Shown here: in pieces, positions 35,182-43,867 of the stretch
How the letters are laid out: the number at the start of each line of letters is the position of its first letter
Position numbering within the stretch: the first letter of the stretch is position 1
Source: Roseiarcus sp963824475
Lineage (GTDB): Bacteria; Pseudomonadota; Alphaproteobacteria; Rhizobiales; Beijerinckiaceae
DNA length: 64,000 nucleotides
Assembly: GCA_963824475.1 (NCBI GenBank)
Contig: CAWGPR010000003.1
Location: forward strand, 620,001-684,000
Reading direction: 5' to 3'
The notes under the pieces: model-generated
Databases searched by the model: none
The model's input: only the letters and a program-made list of their open reading frames with translations
Told to the model about the DNA's origin: nothing
Program-made: the position numbers and the translations under genes

Positions 35182-36477
35182 ATGGCCCGCACAGTCCGCG
35201 ACACGAACCTTGAAACCGGCACCGCCCGACGTCGGCTCACTGCCCGGCGAAAGCCCTACTGGCGCGTCCTCGAAACCGGGCTGCATCTCGGCTATCGCCG
35301 CACCAAAGAGGGCGGCGGCTCATGGGTTGCCCGCCGCTTCGTCGGCGAGGGCCGGTACCTGGAAACTAAGATCGGGACGGCGGACGATCTGCAAGACGCT
35401 GACGGCGTGGCACTGCGATCGTTCAGGCAGGCTCAGGAAGTGGCGCGGGAATGGTGGCGCAACGAAGAGCGCCGGGCGCTTGGACACGGCCCCGACGATG
35501 GCCCCTACACGGTCGCAAAGGCGCTTGAGGCCTATTTCGCAGACCGCGAACGGCGGGGCTCCAAGGGACTAGCAAAGGACCGCGCCGCCGCAAACGTTCG
35601 CATCCTGCCCGCACTCGGTAAGTTAGATGTGGCGAAACTGACGACGCAGCGCCTTCGAGACTGGCACACGGGTCTCGGAACTGCGCCTAAGCTCACTCGC
35701 TCTGCCCGCCTCGTGAAAGCCCGCAAGGAAACGGTAATCGACGCCAAGGATACTGACGCCGTGAGAGCGCGCCGGGCGACCGCCAATCGGACGCTCACCG
35801 TCCTGAAGGCTTCGCTCAACCATGCGTATCACGAGAGCCGAGTAGGTAGTGACGAGGCATGGCGCAAGGTGAAGCCATTTCGGGAGGCGGACGCACCTAT
35901 AGTGCATTTCCTGTCGGATGAGGATTGCCGAAGGCTTGTCAATGCCTGCGATGGCGCATTTCGCGATCTAGTCCGCGCTTCGTTGCTGACGGGTTGCCGC
36001 TATGGAGAATTGACTAGGATGCGCGGCAGAGACTTCAACGCCGAGGCCGGGACGATCACTGTTCAGCTTTCGAAGGCGGGCAAGCCTCGTCACGTCGCGC
36101 TCACCGAGGAAGGCCGGGCGCTCTTTGCGAAGCTCACTGCAGGGCGGCCCGGTTCCGATCCGATCTTTCTCCGCGACGACGGCAAGACGTGGGGCGCATC
36201 GCATCAACAACGGCCGCTGGAAGCGGCAAGCGGGCGCGCGAAGGTCGAGCCGGCTGCGACCTTCCATATCCTGCGCCACACCTATGCGTCATCGCTCGCT
36301 ATGCGCGGCGTTCCAATGGGCGTCATCGCGGCTCAACTCGGGCATGCGGACACGCGAATGACCGAACGGCACTATGCGCACCTAGCGCCGAACTATGTTG
36401 CCGAAACCGTGCGCGCGGCGCTGCCGGCGCTTGGCATCGTCGAAAGATCGAACGTAGCCGCGTTGGCAAGACGATAA
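35182..36477 (+). CDS. int: Tyrosine-type site-specific integrase
   Basis: 431 residues; ATG at 35182 with AAGGAG nine bases upstream. A phage-type arm-binding N-terminus and SAM-like core-binding domain (about 115-240) precede the catalytic domain. The catalytic residues are all present: Arg in TGCRYGELTRM, Lys in LSKAGKPRHV, HILRH with His and Arg, the second His in LGHADTRMTERHYAH, and the nucleophile Tyr in the same block. It integrates and excises the island at the tRNA-Glu 3' end, 150 bases away. Confidence 0.95.
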   Translation: MARTVRDTNLETGTARRRLTARRKPYWRVLETGLHLGYRRTKEGGGSWVARRFVGEGRYLETKIGTADDLQDADGVALRSFRQAQEVAREWWRNEERRALGHGPDDGPYTVAKALEAYFADRERRGSKGLAKDRAAANVRILPALGKLDVAKLTTQRLRDWHTGLGTAPKLTRSARLVKARKETVIDAKDTDAVRARRATANRTLTVLKASLNHAYHESRVGSDEAWRKVKPFREADAPIVHFLSDEDCRRLVNACDGAFRDLVRASLLTGCRYGELTRMRGRDFNAEAGTITVQLSKAGKPRHVALTEEGRALFAKLTAGRPGSDPIFLRDDGKTWGASHQQRPLEAASGRAKVEPAATFHILRHTYASSLAMRGVPMGVIAAQLGHADTRMTERHYAHLAPNYVAETVRAALPALGIVERSNVAALARR

Positions 36478-36503
36478 ATGCTAGACGACGACATGGGGCC
36501 AAC

Positions 36504-36917
36504 GTGAACCGCAAGCGCAGCGGTAAGGCCGCGGGCTGCACGGGCAAAGGGACGACTGTTCGCGCCGGGCGCAAAGCCCCGACGCATTTTGATAAAGCGT
36601 TCGACGCGAGCTGCAAACTTTTTGAGGCAGAGGCGAAGCTCGCCGATGCCCCTCCCGGGCGACGTGGACGGCTCAATAAGAGGGTTCGCGGCGAAACGAC
36701 CAAGCTTGAACGCCTGACGGAACGTGACCGTGAAACGACTAGGCTGCTTGCCGAGTACCTCCGACAGCATGGCGAGATGACGAACATCTCGGATTTTATC
36801 AAGTGGTCCAAGAATCAACGCGCGCTGACCATGGTAGAGGAACGGGCAGTGCGCATTCGCCTGCAAAAACAGTACGGCGCTCGTGGCGAGCCAGGTCGAA
36901 AGCCCAACAAACAGTAG
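36504..36917 (+). CDS. Small basic hypothetical protein of the island
   Basis: 137 residues from GTG 36504. The N-terminus is Arg/Lys-rich (NRKRSGKAAGCTGKGTTVRA GRK). The middle is a charged helix likely to form a coiled coil (FEAEAKLADAPP, TTKLERLTERDRETTRLLAE YLRQHGEM). The end is lysine- and arginine-rich again. It follows the integrase by 26 bases on the same strand. Not recognised; a nucleic-acid-binding accessory role is a guess from charge only. Confidence 0.55.
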   Translation: MNRKRSGKAAGCTGKGTTVRAGRKAPTHFDKAFDASCKLFEAEAKLADAPPGRRGRLNKRVRGETTKLERLTERDRETTRLLAEYLRQHGEMTNISDFIKWSKNQRALTMVEERAVRIRLQKQYGARGEPGRKPNKQ

Positions 36918-37017
36918 CTGTTCCGCGGTCTGAATTATTGCGTATTAGTCGGCCCGAAACTTTGGTCTTGTCTCCCCGAACCCGCTGGAACCTGCGCGGG
37001 TACGTGGAGTACGAACA

Positions 37018-37224
37018 ATGGCAAAACCGACATCTCTGGCAGCGCCCCCGCTCGCGCATTCCGTCGAACAGGCGGCAACACGAGCAAATTGCGGGCGCAC
37101 TACCGTGTACGCTGCAATTAAGGCTCGCGCCCTCGCGGCCCGCAAAATCGGTCGAAGGACTATCATCCTTGATGACGACTTGCGGGTGTGGCTCGCCTCG
37201 CTCCCGATGCGGGAGGTTGCGTGA
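37018..37224 (+). CDS. Excisionase/AlpA-like helix-turn-helix protein
   Basis: 68 residues. SVEQAATRANCGRTTVYAAI KARALAARKIGRRTIILDDD LRVWL is a MerR-like winged helix-turn-helix of the HTH_17 type, seen in AlpA and excisionase proteins that regulate integrase or bend att DNA. It is the likely directionality or regulatory factor of the island. The stop overlaps the start of the next gene (TGATG). Confidence 0.75.
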   Translation: MAKPTSLAAPPLAHSVEQAATRANCGRTTVYAAIKARALAARKIGRRTIILDDDLRVWLASLPMREVA

Positions 37225-38375
37225 TGTTAGACCGCATCACGTTGCTTCGCGTCGGCGCCCCAAGGGTGCTCGCAAAAATCTGGCAGACGAACGGCCAAAT
37301 CACGCCCGTGGCAAACGCAACTTGGTTTGAGGCCAAGGAAATCCCGGTCGCGTCCGTTCAGGACATGTGCTTCGTACTCGACCTGATCGAAAAGCGGCGT
37401 GGCATCGCGCTCGTCAAAGAGGCAATCGCGCCGGGGGTCGACGTGAACCGACTGCGCCGGAGGTGTTCGCCCGGGGTCGATTGGCACACAGGCGAGCTGT
37501 TCCCGGCTGGTCTCGTCGCGGTTCCGCGCGCATGGATCATTCTCGACATTGAGAAGCTTCCGCGCCCGCGACGGATCGATTTTGATGATGGCGCAGCCCT
37601 TGCCAGCTATGCGCGCGAACGTCTACCCGATACGTTCAAGCCCTCGGCTTGCGTTTGGCAGTTGAGCGGAAGCTCTGGCCACTCCTCGCAACTGGACGTA
37701 ATTCGCGTCCATCTGTTCTTCATGTTGGACACGGCCGTGTTTCCAGCAGCATGGAAGGGCTTCCTCGCGGGATTAAAATTCGTCGACCGGAGCGTCTTCG
37801 ACAAAGGGAAGCTGATCTTCACCGCCGCGCCGATCATTCGAGACGGCTCAGACCCCTTAACTCATCGGCATGGCATCTTAGGCGGCGAACCGGCCGTTAT
37901 CGTCCCAGATGCCATCAACGAGCAAAGCGCGCGCATCGCCAGCGGCACGAGAACAAAGCGCCCTCCACTTGTCGCGCCCGCCGCGCCGATGCCCGATGCA
38001 GCCGCCGCTTTTGTCGAGATCGTTGCGAAGTCGAACATACTTCGCTCGCATCACGCCGCGTATCAAAACGACCGTGCGCGCCGGCTGGCGTTCTGCGCGC
38101 TTTTGAGAAACGCGTTTGGCATCGTCGATGAAGGGGCGCTTGCGCAAGCGTTTCGCGACGCCTGCATCGGCGAAGACGACGCGAACGGCGAACACGACGT
38201 TCGGCAAGCTGTTGGCTGGGCCGCGAGCGCATCGCCGACGGATCGGCAGTTCTCCGTACGCAAGCTGCTTTGCGACGCCTCAATAGCGTTGCGCTCTTCG
38301 GGCGAGGCTGACATCGCTGCGCGCGCGGCGCGCCTCGCAATGGTTTTCTCACAACTCGAGAACAGTGCGGCGTGA
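37224..38375 (+). CDS. Primase-like replication protein of the island
   Basis: 383 residues. It contains WIILDIEKLPRP followed by SACVWQLSGSSG and IRVHLFFMLDTAVF, a pattern like the catalytic acidic residues and His of archaeo-eukaryotic-type primase domains in phage/plasmid replication proteins. The C-terminal part has SHHAAYQNDRARRLAFCALL RNAFG. It overlaps the HTH gene and is followed by the D5 helicase gene, so together they would form a split primase-helicase. The exact family is uncertain; the context makes replication the best reading. Confidence 0.6.
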   Translation: MLDRITLLRVGAPRVLAKIWQTNGQITPVANATWFEAKEIPVASVQDMCFVLDLIEKRRGIALVKEAIAPGVDVNRLRRRCSPGVDWHTGELFPAGLVAVPRAWIILDIEKLPRPRRIDFDDGAALASYARERLPDTFKPSACVWQLSGSSGHSSQLDVIRVHLFFMLDTAVFPAAWKGFLAGLKFVDRSVFDKGKLIFTAAPIIRDGSDPLTHRHGILGGEPAVIVPDAINEQSARIASGTRTKRPPLVAPAAPMPDAAAAFVEIVAKSNILRSHHAAYQNDRARRLAFCALLRNAFGIVDEGALAQAFRDACIGEDDANGEHDVRQAVGWAASASPTDRQFSVRKLLCDASIALRSSGEADIAARAARLAMVFSQLENSAA

Positions 38376-38394
38376 CCGCCGAGGAAGGTGCATC

Positions 38395-39852
38395 GTGAGC
38401 AACGCGGCTCTAAGTCCACAAGACATGCAAGCTACGATGATGGCGGCGCTTGCTGGCTCCGTCGTAGACCCGACCCAGTTTCAGCAGACCGACGCAGGTA
38501 ACGCCCTCCTGTTCGTCGCGATGAACAAAGAGGACATTCGCTACATCGAAGCATGGCGAGCCTGGGCTCATTGGAATGGGAAGCGATGGCAACTCAAGTC
38601 TGACACCGCGCTTCTGCCTCTGGCGCGGCAGGTGACCGAGCATATGTTCAATTGGGCCGGCACACTTGCGGATGCCCCTCGCACGGCGTTGCGCAAGCAC
38701 GCCTTGGCGACGCAGAGAGAGCAACGTCTTCATGCGATGATCAATGTGGCGAAGGGCGAGGCGAGCATTCGCGCGGAGCCGAAGCAGTTCGACGCCGATC
38801 CTTGGCTCTTGGGTTGCGAGGACGTTACCTTCGATCTGCGCACCCGCAAGCCACATGCGCCCCGACGCGAGGACTTCATCACGAAATCGACGGGGGTCGT
38901 TCCCGACCGGGATGCGTCCTGCCCCAACTGGCTGGCCACTTTGGATTGGGCGATGCAAGGCGACGTTGAGACGATCGAACATCTGCAACGCATCGCGGGA
39001 TACATGCTGACTGGGCTCGTCTCGGAGGAAAAGCTTTTCGCCTTCTTCGGCGGCGGCTCGAATGGAAAGACAACGATCGCCATGACGCTCTTCAACGCGC
39101 TCGGCGAATACGCCGCAAAGGGCAGCAGCGACGTGCTGTTGCAGTCACAAGGCGAGAGGGGCGCTGCATCTCCGGATGTTGCGGCGCTCCACGGCAGCAG
39201 GCTCGTCGTCGTCAGCGAAACCGATGAGGGCTGCGCAATTGCGGAAGCCCAAGTGAAGGCAATCACGTCGAATGAACCCATCCCGGCGAGGAAGCTATAT
39301 CGCGACCCCTTCACGTTCAATCCAAGTCATAAGGTGCTCTTGATGACGAACCACCGGCCGTTTGTGAAGGGGAGCGACGACGGCATATGGCGCAGGATGA
39401 ACATCATCGGCTTCAACGCCAAGATAGCCGACGAAGACAAGGACCCGAACTTCCGCGAGGAGAAACTGCGTCAGGAACTGCCAGGCATCCTCGCATGGAT
39501 GATCAAAGGCTGCTTCAAGTGGCAGTTGGACGGACTGAAGCCGTCAGCCGCCGTAAAGCACGCAACCGCGGCCTACCGCAGCGAGATGGACTTCATTCAG
39601 CAGTGGCTGGATGAACGGACTGTCGTCGATCCGCAGGGGAGCATCACGCGCTGCGAGGCCTATGGCAATTACAAATTGTGGTCCGAGCTTGAGCACGCGC
39701 CGACAGTCGGCAACCGCCGGTTTGTCGAAGAGCTGCACGGACGGGGCTTGCGCACAACCAAGAGCAACGGTGTCCGACTGTTCAGGGGCTTGCGGCTACA
39801 GGCGTTGGGTCCGGGGCTGCATCTCGTCGCCGGGACGGCGGCCAATCCATGA
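38395..39852 (+). CDS. D5/P4-family SF3 replicative helicase
   Basis: 485 residues; GTG start with GAGGAAGG upstream. An N-terminal D5_N region (DIRYIEAWRAWAHWNGKRWQ, LLGCEDVTFDLRTRK) precedes the SF3 helicase core: Walker A FFGGGSNGKTT, Walker B LVVVSETDEG, motif C KVLLMTNHRPFVKGSDDGIW RRMNIIGF. A C-terminal winged-helix part ends MDFIQQWLDERTV onward. This is the phage/plasmid primase (P4 family) C-terminal type, which unwinds DNA at the element's origin. A large palindrome starts 18 bases after its stop. Confidence 0.9.
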   Translation: MSNAALSPQDMQATMMAALAGSVVDPTQFQQTDAGNALLFVAMNKEDIRYIEAWRAWAHWNGKRWQLKSDTALLPLARQVTEHMFNWAGTLADAPRTALRKHALATQREQRLHAMINVAKGEASIRAEPKQFDADPWLLGCEDVTFDLRTRKPHAPRREDFITKSTGVVPDRDASCPNWLATLDWAMQGDVETIEHLQRIAGYMLTGLVSEEKLFAFFGGGSNGKTTIAMTLFNALGEYAAKGSSDVLLQSQGERGAASPDVAALHGSRLVVVSETDEGCAIAEAQVKAITSNEPIPARKLYRDPFTFNPSHKVLLMTNHRPFVKGSDDGIWRRMNIIGFNAKIADEDKDPNFREEKLRQELPGILAWMIKGCFKWQLDGLKPSAAVKHATAAYRSEMDFIQQWLDERTVVDPQGSITRCEAYGNYKLWSELEHAPTVGNRRFVEELHGRGLRTTKSNGVRLFRGLRLQALGPGLHLVAGTAANP

Positions 39853-39870
39853 TGATAATCGCGCCGTCGT

Positions 39871-39992
39871 CGAGGATTCGGGGCAGATAGGGCAGATATG
39901 GGGGCGTTTTGAGTATTTTTCTCTTATGCATCTTCATGAGAGAAAAATCTCAAAACAGCACTTGAAGTGCCCTATCTGCCCTGAATCCTCGG
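39871..39992. repeat. Long nested palindrome, candidate replication origin
   Basis: Outer arms CGAGGATTCGGGGCAGATAG onward (39871-39894) and its reverse complement at 39968-39991 match at 23 of 24 bases. Inner arms (39906-39928 and 39935-39956, GTTTTGAG then TTTTTCTCT) also pair with few mismatches around a six-base centre. GGGCAGATAGGGCAGAT is an internal direct repeat of eight or nine bases. Position right after the helicase gene suggests an origin or iteron-like site; a strong bidirectional terminator is the alternative. Confidence 0.7.
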
Positions 39993-40803
39993 CGACGGCG
40001 AGAGTTGCTTTGGCGGGCTCGCCGACGTCCATAGGCTCGCGGTGATGGCCGAACGAGAGTTGCCGCTGACCTAAAGTTTTTGGCTTTTTGGAAAAGGCCA
40101 CGACCTAGCTCTGTGGCTCCCGAAAAGTGGAAGAGGAAGCCCGCGATCATTCTCCGGTCTCCCCCGATCGACGGCAGGGCCATCGGACCCGCGCGTTAGT
40201 ACCATCAACTAAAACATTGACACATTCGCATATAGGAATGCCTTGAGTTGAAAGGGCATGTCCAACTTGGCCAGGTTGTCCAAGTTTCTTGGGGAGCATA
40301 ATGCGCGCGTCAAATTCGGACGCCGCCAAGTTCTAGGAGCTTGCCAATCATTTAGGCCCTCCGGCGCGGCTCTGGAGCCGCCGTATTCACCGCAACAGAC
40401 GTCCCGCGCGAATGGCATGTCGTGCCTTGGGCCTTCATTCCCAAGCAGTCTGTTGCCCGTCTACCAGAAGGGCCTGGCTGGGCTGGGAGCGCTTCGCTTC
40501 ACGCCGCTGTATAGGCGAGCAATTAATGGCGTTGGTTCAGGCAACAAGGAGATAGCAAAAGGCTAAATAGCGAGTACTATGATAAATGAAACTGATGCTT
40601 TATCGATATAAATTTAGAAATTAAGACGCCGGACTGGCACGCAGTATACGATCTTTTTTTACAATAAATGCTAACTCAGCGTTCATTTTCTTACGATCAA
40701 CTGGGTTGGCCGGGTTCTATCAAATATAATGGCCCATGGACACGTCCTTTCGGGTGGCCGAAGGGCGTGCACCGGTCCTCAAAAAGTAAGGGCGCGATAT
40801 CGT
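39993..40803. other. Island region between helicase and cargo, no firm gene
   Basis: About 800 bases. Short open frames exist on both strands (for example 40258-40566), but none has a recognisable domain. From 40560 to 40730 the DNA becomes AT-rich, unlike the rest of the window, and probably holds the promoter of the Sel1-repeat gene. Confidence 0.45.
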
Positions 40804-43053
40804 ATGTTTAACTTCGAGATGGTTACCGCCAGACCTGTTAAGTTTAGCGTCTCCACTGTCATGTATGGAATCGTCGGTGCAGCGATTGTTTGGATCGTTT
40901 GGGACACGTTTAATTTCACGGTCATTGCTTATCATACTATTAAGGCGAGCGTGGCCTTTGTCATGTTCGGTACGATTGGCACCGTGGTTGTCCTGGTTGG
41001 TTGGACCGTTTGGTTCTTCGCCGAGAGGCTCATTTGCAACATAGCAAGCAAACCACAAATTTACAAATTCGATCTCAAGTGGAGCTTTATAGCCTATTGT
41101 TTTTTTGGTAGTGCGGTATTGATTCAGTTATTATGTTTGTTGGCTACTCGATATAACCAATCGTTCGTCAAATACTTGCCGATCAACTCTTATGAACAAG
41201 ACGACACAGCGTATGTACGACAGGACTACGCAGCCGCTTTGCCGCTTTCGGGGCCGTTAACGGAGCAGGAAATGGCATCTAAGGAATACAACTTCGGCCG
41301 CAGTTACTACCAAGGCCAAGGCGTGCCGCAGGACTACGCTGCGGCCGCGAAGTGGTTCCGCTTGGCGGCGAATCAGGGCTACGGCAACGCGCGGGTTGCT
41401 CTCGGTCTCATGTACGTTCTTGGCTATGGCGTCGCTCAGGACTACGCCGAGGCTGCGAAATGGCTTCGCTTAGCCGCGGATCAAGGATTCGCTCAGGCGC
41501 AGTCCCCTCTCGGTGACTTGTACCGCAGCGGGCAGGGTGTCGCTCAGGACTACGCCGAGGCCGCGAAATGGTACCTGATGGCGGCGGATCAGGGCGACGC
41601 CTACGCGCAGGCCAGCCTTGGCTACGCATATGCGAATGCCCAAGGCGTCCCACAGGATTATGCAGAAGCCACCAAATGGCTCCGCTTGGCGGCGGATCAG
41701 GACAACGCCGGGGCGCAGGCTGGTCTCGGCTACATGTATGCCAACGGCCGAGGCGTCCCGCGGGATGATGCCGAGGCCGTGAAATGGTACCGCAAAGCCG
41801 CCGATCAGGGGGTTGCAGAGGCTCAAGCCACCCTTGGCATCGCGTATGAATATGGCCACGGCGTCGCGCAAGACTATGCAGAGGCGGCGAAATGGTACCG
41901 CTTGGCGGCGGATCAGGGCTACGCCCAGGCGCAACATAATCTCGGCGTCAAGTACGAGCATGGCCAAGGCGTTCAACAGGACTACGCCGAGGCGACCAAG
42001 TGGTACCGGAAGGCGGCGGACCAGGGCTTCGCCGATGCGCAGCGAGGCCTTGGTTTCGCCTATGAGAATGGCCACGGCGTGGCGCAAGATTATGCCGAGG
42101 CGGCCAAGTGGTACCATAAGGCGGCGGAACAGGGCTATGCGCAGGCGCAAACTGACCTCGGTCGCGCCTATTGGAACGGCCAAGGCGTTCCACAAGATGA
42201 TGCCGAGGCGGTGAAATGGTACCGCAAGGCGGCGGAACAGGGCTTTGCCGAGGCGCAAACTGACCTCGGTTTAGCATATTCGAATGGTCGGGGTGTGCCG
42301 AGGGACTACGGGCAGGCGATCGCCTGGTATCTCAAGGCCGCCGACCAAGGTTTCGCGGCGGCGCAAACTAACCTCGGTTTTGTTTATTGGATCGGCCAAG
42401 GCGTCGCGCGCGATGATGTCCAGGCCGTGAAGTGGTTCCGTAAAGCCGCCGATCAGGGGGGAGCCTACGCCCAGCAAAACCTCGGCTTGATGTATGATCA
42501 AGGGCAAGGCGCCCTACAGGATGATGCCGAGGCGGTGAAATGGTACCAGAAGGCCGCCGATCAGGGGCTTGCTCAGGCTCAGAACAACCTCGGTTCTGCC
42601 TATTGGCACGGCCGAGGGATTCCGCAGGATAATGCCAAGGCTGTGAAGTGGTTCCGGAAGGCGGCGGAACAGGGGGATGCTTACGCCCAGAGCAACCTCG
42701 GCGACGCCTATTCGAAGGGCCGAGGCGTCCCGCAGGACTACGCCGAGGCGGCCGAATGGAACCGCAAGGCGGCGGAACAGGGCTACGGCCAGGCGCAAAC
42801 TGACCTCGGTTCAGCCTATGCGAACGGCCGTGGCGTGCCGCGGGACTATGGGCAGGCCGTGGCGTGGTATCGCAAAGCAGCCGATCAGGGGCTTGCCGAG
42901 GCGCAGTTCTCACTTGGAATCGCGTATGAAAGCGGTCGAGGCATTCCGCAGGATCATGCCGAGGCCGCGAAATGGTGGGGGAAAGCGGCGCAGCAGGGGT
43001 TCCCGCCGGCCCAAAGTTGCCTGTCAAACCGACCGGGGTGTGGCGCAAAGTAA
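40804..43053 (+). CDS. Membrane-anchored Sel1-repeat protein (16 repeats), island cargo
   Basis: 749 residues. Three hydrophobic helices lie in the first 120 residues (VMYGIVGAAIVWIVWDTF, VMFGTIGTVVVLVGWTVWFF and FIAYCFFGSAVLIQLLCLLA). Then come 16 tandem Sel1-like repeats of 36 residues with the pattern GxGVxQDYAEAAKWYRKAAD QG and AQxxLGxxY, forming a TPR-like alpha solenoid for protein-protein contacts. ATG 40804 is preferred (TAAGGG upstream); an in-frame ATG at 40729 would add 25 residues. No enzyme domain is visible. As the main cargo of a satellite-like island it may serve host interaction, stress or phage defence; the role is unknown. Confidence 0.88.
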   Translation: MFNFEMVTARPVKFSVSTVMYGIVGAAIVWIVWDTFNFTVIAYHTIKASVAFVMFGTIGTVVVLVGWTVWFFAERLICNIASKPQIYKFDLKWSFIAYCFFGSAVLIQLLCLLATRYNQSFVKYLPINSYEQDDTAYVRQDYAAALPLSGPLTEQEMASKEYNFGRSYYQGQGVPQDYAAAAKWFRLAANQGYGNARVALGLMYVLGYGVAQDYAEAAKWLRLAADQGFAQAQSPLGDLYRSGQGVAQDYAEAAKWYLMAADQGDAYAQASLGYAYANAQGVPQDYAEATKWLRLAADQDNAGAQAGLGYMYANGRGVPRDDAEAVKWYRKAADQGVAEAQATLGIAYEYGHGVAQDYAEAAKWYRLAADQGYAQAQHNLGVKYEHGQGVQQDYAEATKWYRKAADQGFADAQRGLGFAYENGHGVAQDYAEAAKWYHKAAEQGYAQAQTDLGRAYWNGQGVPQDDAEAVKWYRKAAEQGFAEAQTDLGLAYSNGRGVPRDYGQAIAWYLKAADQGFAAAQTNLGFVYWIGQGVARDDVQAVKWFRKAADQGGAYAQQNLGLMYDQGQGALQDDAEAVKWYQKAADQGLAQAQNNLGSAYWHGRGIPQDNAKAVKWFRKAAEQGDAYAQSNLGDAYSKGRGVPQDYAEAAEWNRKAAEQGYGQAQTDLGSAYANGRGVPRDYGQAVAWYRKAADQGLAEAQFSLGIAYESGRGIPQDHAEAAKWWGKAAQQGFPPAQSCLSNRPGCGAK
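41290..43030 (+). repeat. 108-bp tandem DNA repeats encoding the Sel1 units
   Basis: Sixteen units of 108 bp in phase with the 36-residue protein repeat. Neighbouring units share stretches such as GCCGAGGCGGCGAAATGGTA. Such arrays expand and contract by slippage or recombination, so copy number may vary between strains. Confidence 0.85.
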
Positions 43054-43292
43054 TACGCCCGCATATAGGGTGTAGCTTGGTCGCGCGGCTACCCTCGGGC
43101 TTAGAGTAGTTTTGTCGGCCTCGCCGCGGGTGACAGGAAGACAGATAACAACAAGAGGATGGCCGAGGTCATGGATGTGGTGGGCAGTGTGGGCTCAAGC
43201 GGGTGGCGGCTTGTAACCAAAGCTCAACAAACTTCGTTTAATAATAAGCCACGCCCACTGCTTGCACTGGTTTTCACATCCTGGGGGAGAGC

Positions 43293-43487
43293 ATGCCTGA
43301 ATGGTTCACGGGCCATCGCATAATCGCGTTGGCGATACTTCTTGTTGGTTTGAGCCAAACCTGGGTGCAGCGATACGAGACTATTTATGTCAACAACGTG
43401 CCTGCTTTCCACAAAAATCGGCTTACTGGAGTGGTATGCCGTAGTAATGAGGAATGCTGGCTAACAGGCGAGATCCCCGCTTTTTAG
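43293..43487 (+). CDS. Small single-pass membrane or exported protein
   Basis: 64 residues with GGGGGAGAG immediately upstream of the ATG. The N-terminus MPEWFTGHRIIALAILLVGL contains one hydrophobic helix and the rest holds two cysteines (VVCRSNEECW) and a short tail. Not recognised. It is in the AT-richer cargo part of the island and transcribed with the Sel1 gene. A non-coding frame cannot be excluded. Confidence 0.45.
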   Translation: MPEWFTGHRIIALAILLVGLSQTWVQRYETIYVNNVPAFHKNRLTGVVCRSNEECWLTGEIPAF

Positions 43488-43821
43488 CCTTCGTCAAGGA
43501 CTAACGCAACAGTAATATATAACAAAATGTAATTGTGAAAAATGTCTAAAATCTGCAGAAAATCTATGAGTGACCATCAAGCCCCCGACCCCATATAAAT
43601 TTATTCCCCCCTCGGGGGCCTCGACTGGGGGGAGCATGCTTTTGAAGGCGGAGCGCACGAACCCTTACGCGGGCCGTTAGGCTGGGCAGCGTGTTGGCTC
43701 GCGGAACGAAACGGCACAGGCGCTGACGACTACGTTCGCGAGCGTTCGCCTACGTTTATCGGGCATATGTTGGGCACCGATCGCCGACCCTGGTCCAAAA
43801 TCCAATTAAACCTTTGAAACA
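43488..43821. other. Right end of the island, no gene; terminator-like hairpin
   Basis: About 330 bases. The first 100 are AT-rich. CCCCCCTCGGGGG (43605-43617) could form a short terminator hairpin after the cargo genes. The second arm-like direct repeat is at 43742-43777, followed by the att core. Confidence 0.5.
43742..43777 (+). repeat. Near-attachment direct repeat, right copy (candidate integrase arm site)
   Basis: Matches 35126-35161 at 31 of 36 bases, same orientation. It ends 44 bases before the right att core. Alternatively it is the leader of a lost integrase from an earlier island at the same tRNA. Confidence 0.5.
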
Positions 43822-43867
43822 ATTGGCGCTCCCAAGGGGACTCGAACCCCTGTTTTCGCCGTGAGAG
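43822..43867 (-). repeat. attR: 3' half of the intact tRNA-Glu
   Basis: 46 bases identical to 34987-35032. The element brings its own copy of the tRNA 3' half, so the tRNA stays functional after integration. The repeat ends exactly at the anticodon loop. Confidence 0.92.

Larger units (their letters stand above)
34987..43867 (+). mobile_element. Integrative genomic island in tRNA-Glu (P4-like satellite plan)
   Basis: An 8.9-kb element bounded by a perfect 46-bp direct repeat, which is the 3' half of the tRNA-Glu gene. The intact tRNA stays at the right edge. Gene order is integrase, small basic protein, HTH protein, primase-like protein, D5/SF3 helicase, long palindrome, then cargo (Sel1-repeat membrane protein and a small protein). 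There are no capsid, portal, terminase or conjugation genes. This matches self-replicating satellites and integrative elements that rely on a helper. The 40.5-43.6 kb cargo region contains AT-rich patches unlike the rest of the window. Confidence 0.85.

Noticed and set aside
40258..40566. Possible gene between helicase and Sel1 cargo
   Set aside because: Overlapped by equal-sized frames on the other strand, no recognisable motif, weak start context.
41290..43030. CRISPR-like repeat array
   Set aside because: The periodicity is 108 bp, in frame, with no unique spacers, and encodes Sel1 repeats.
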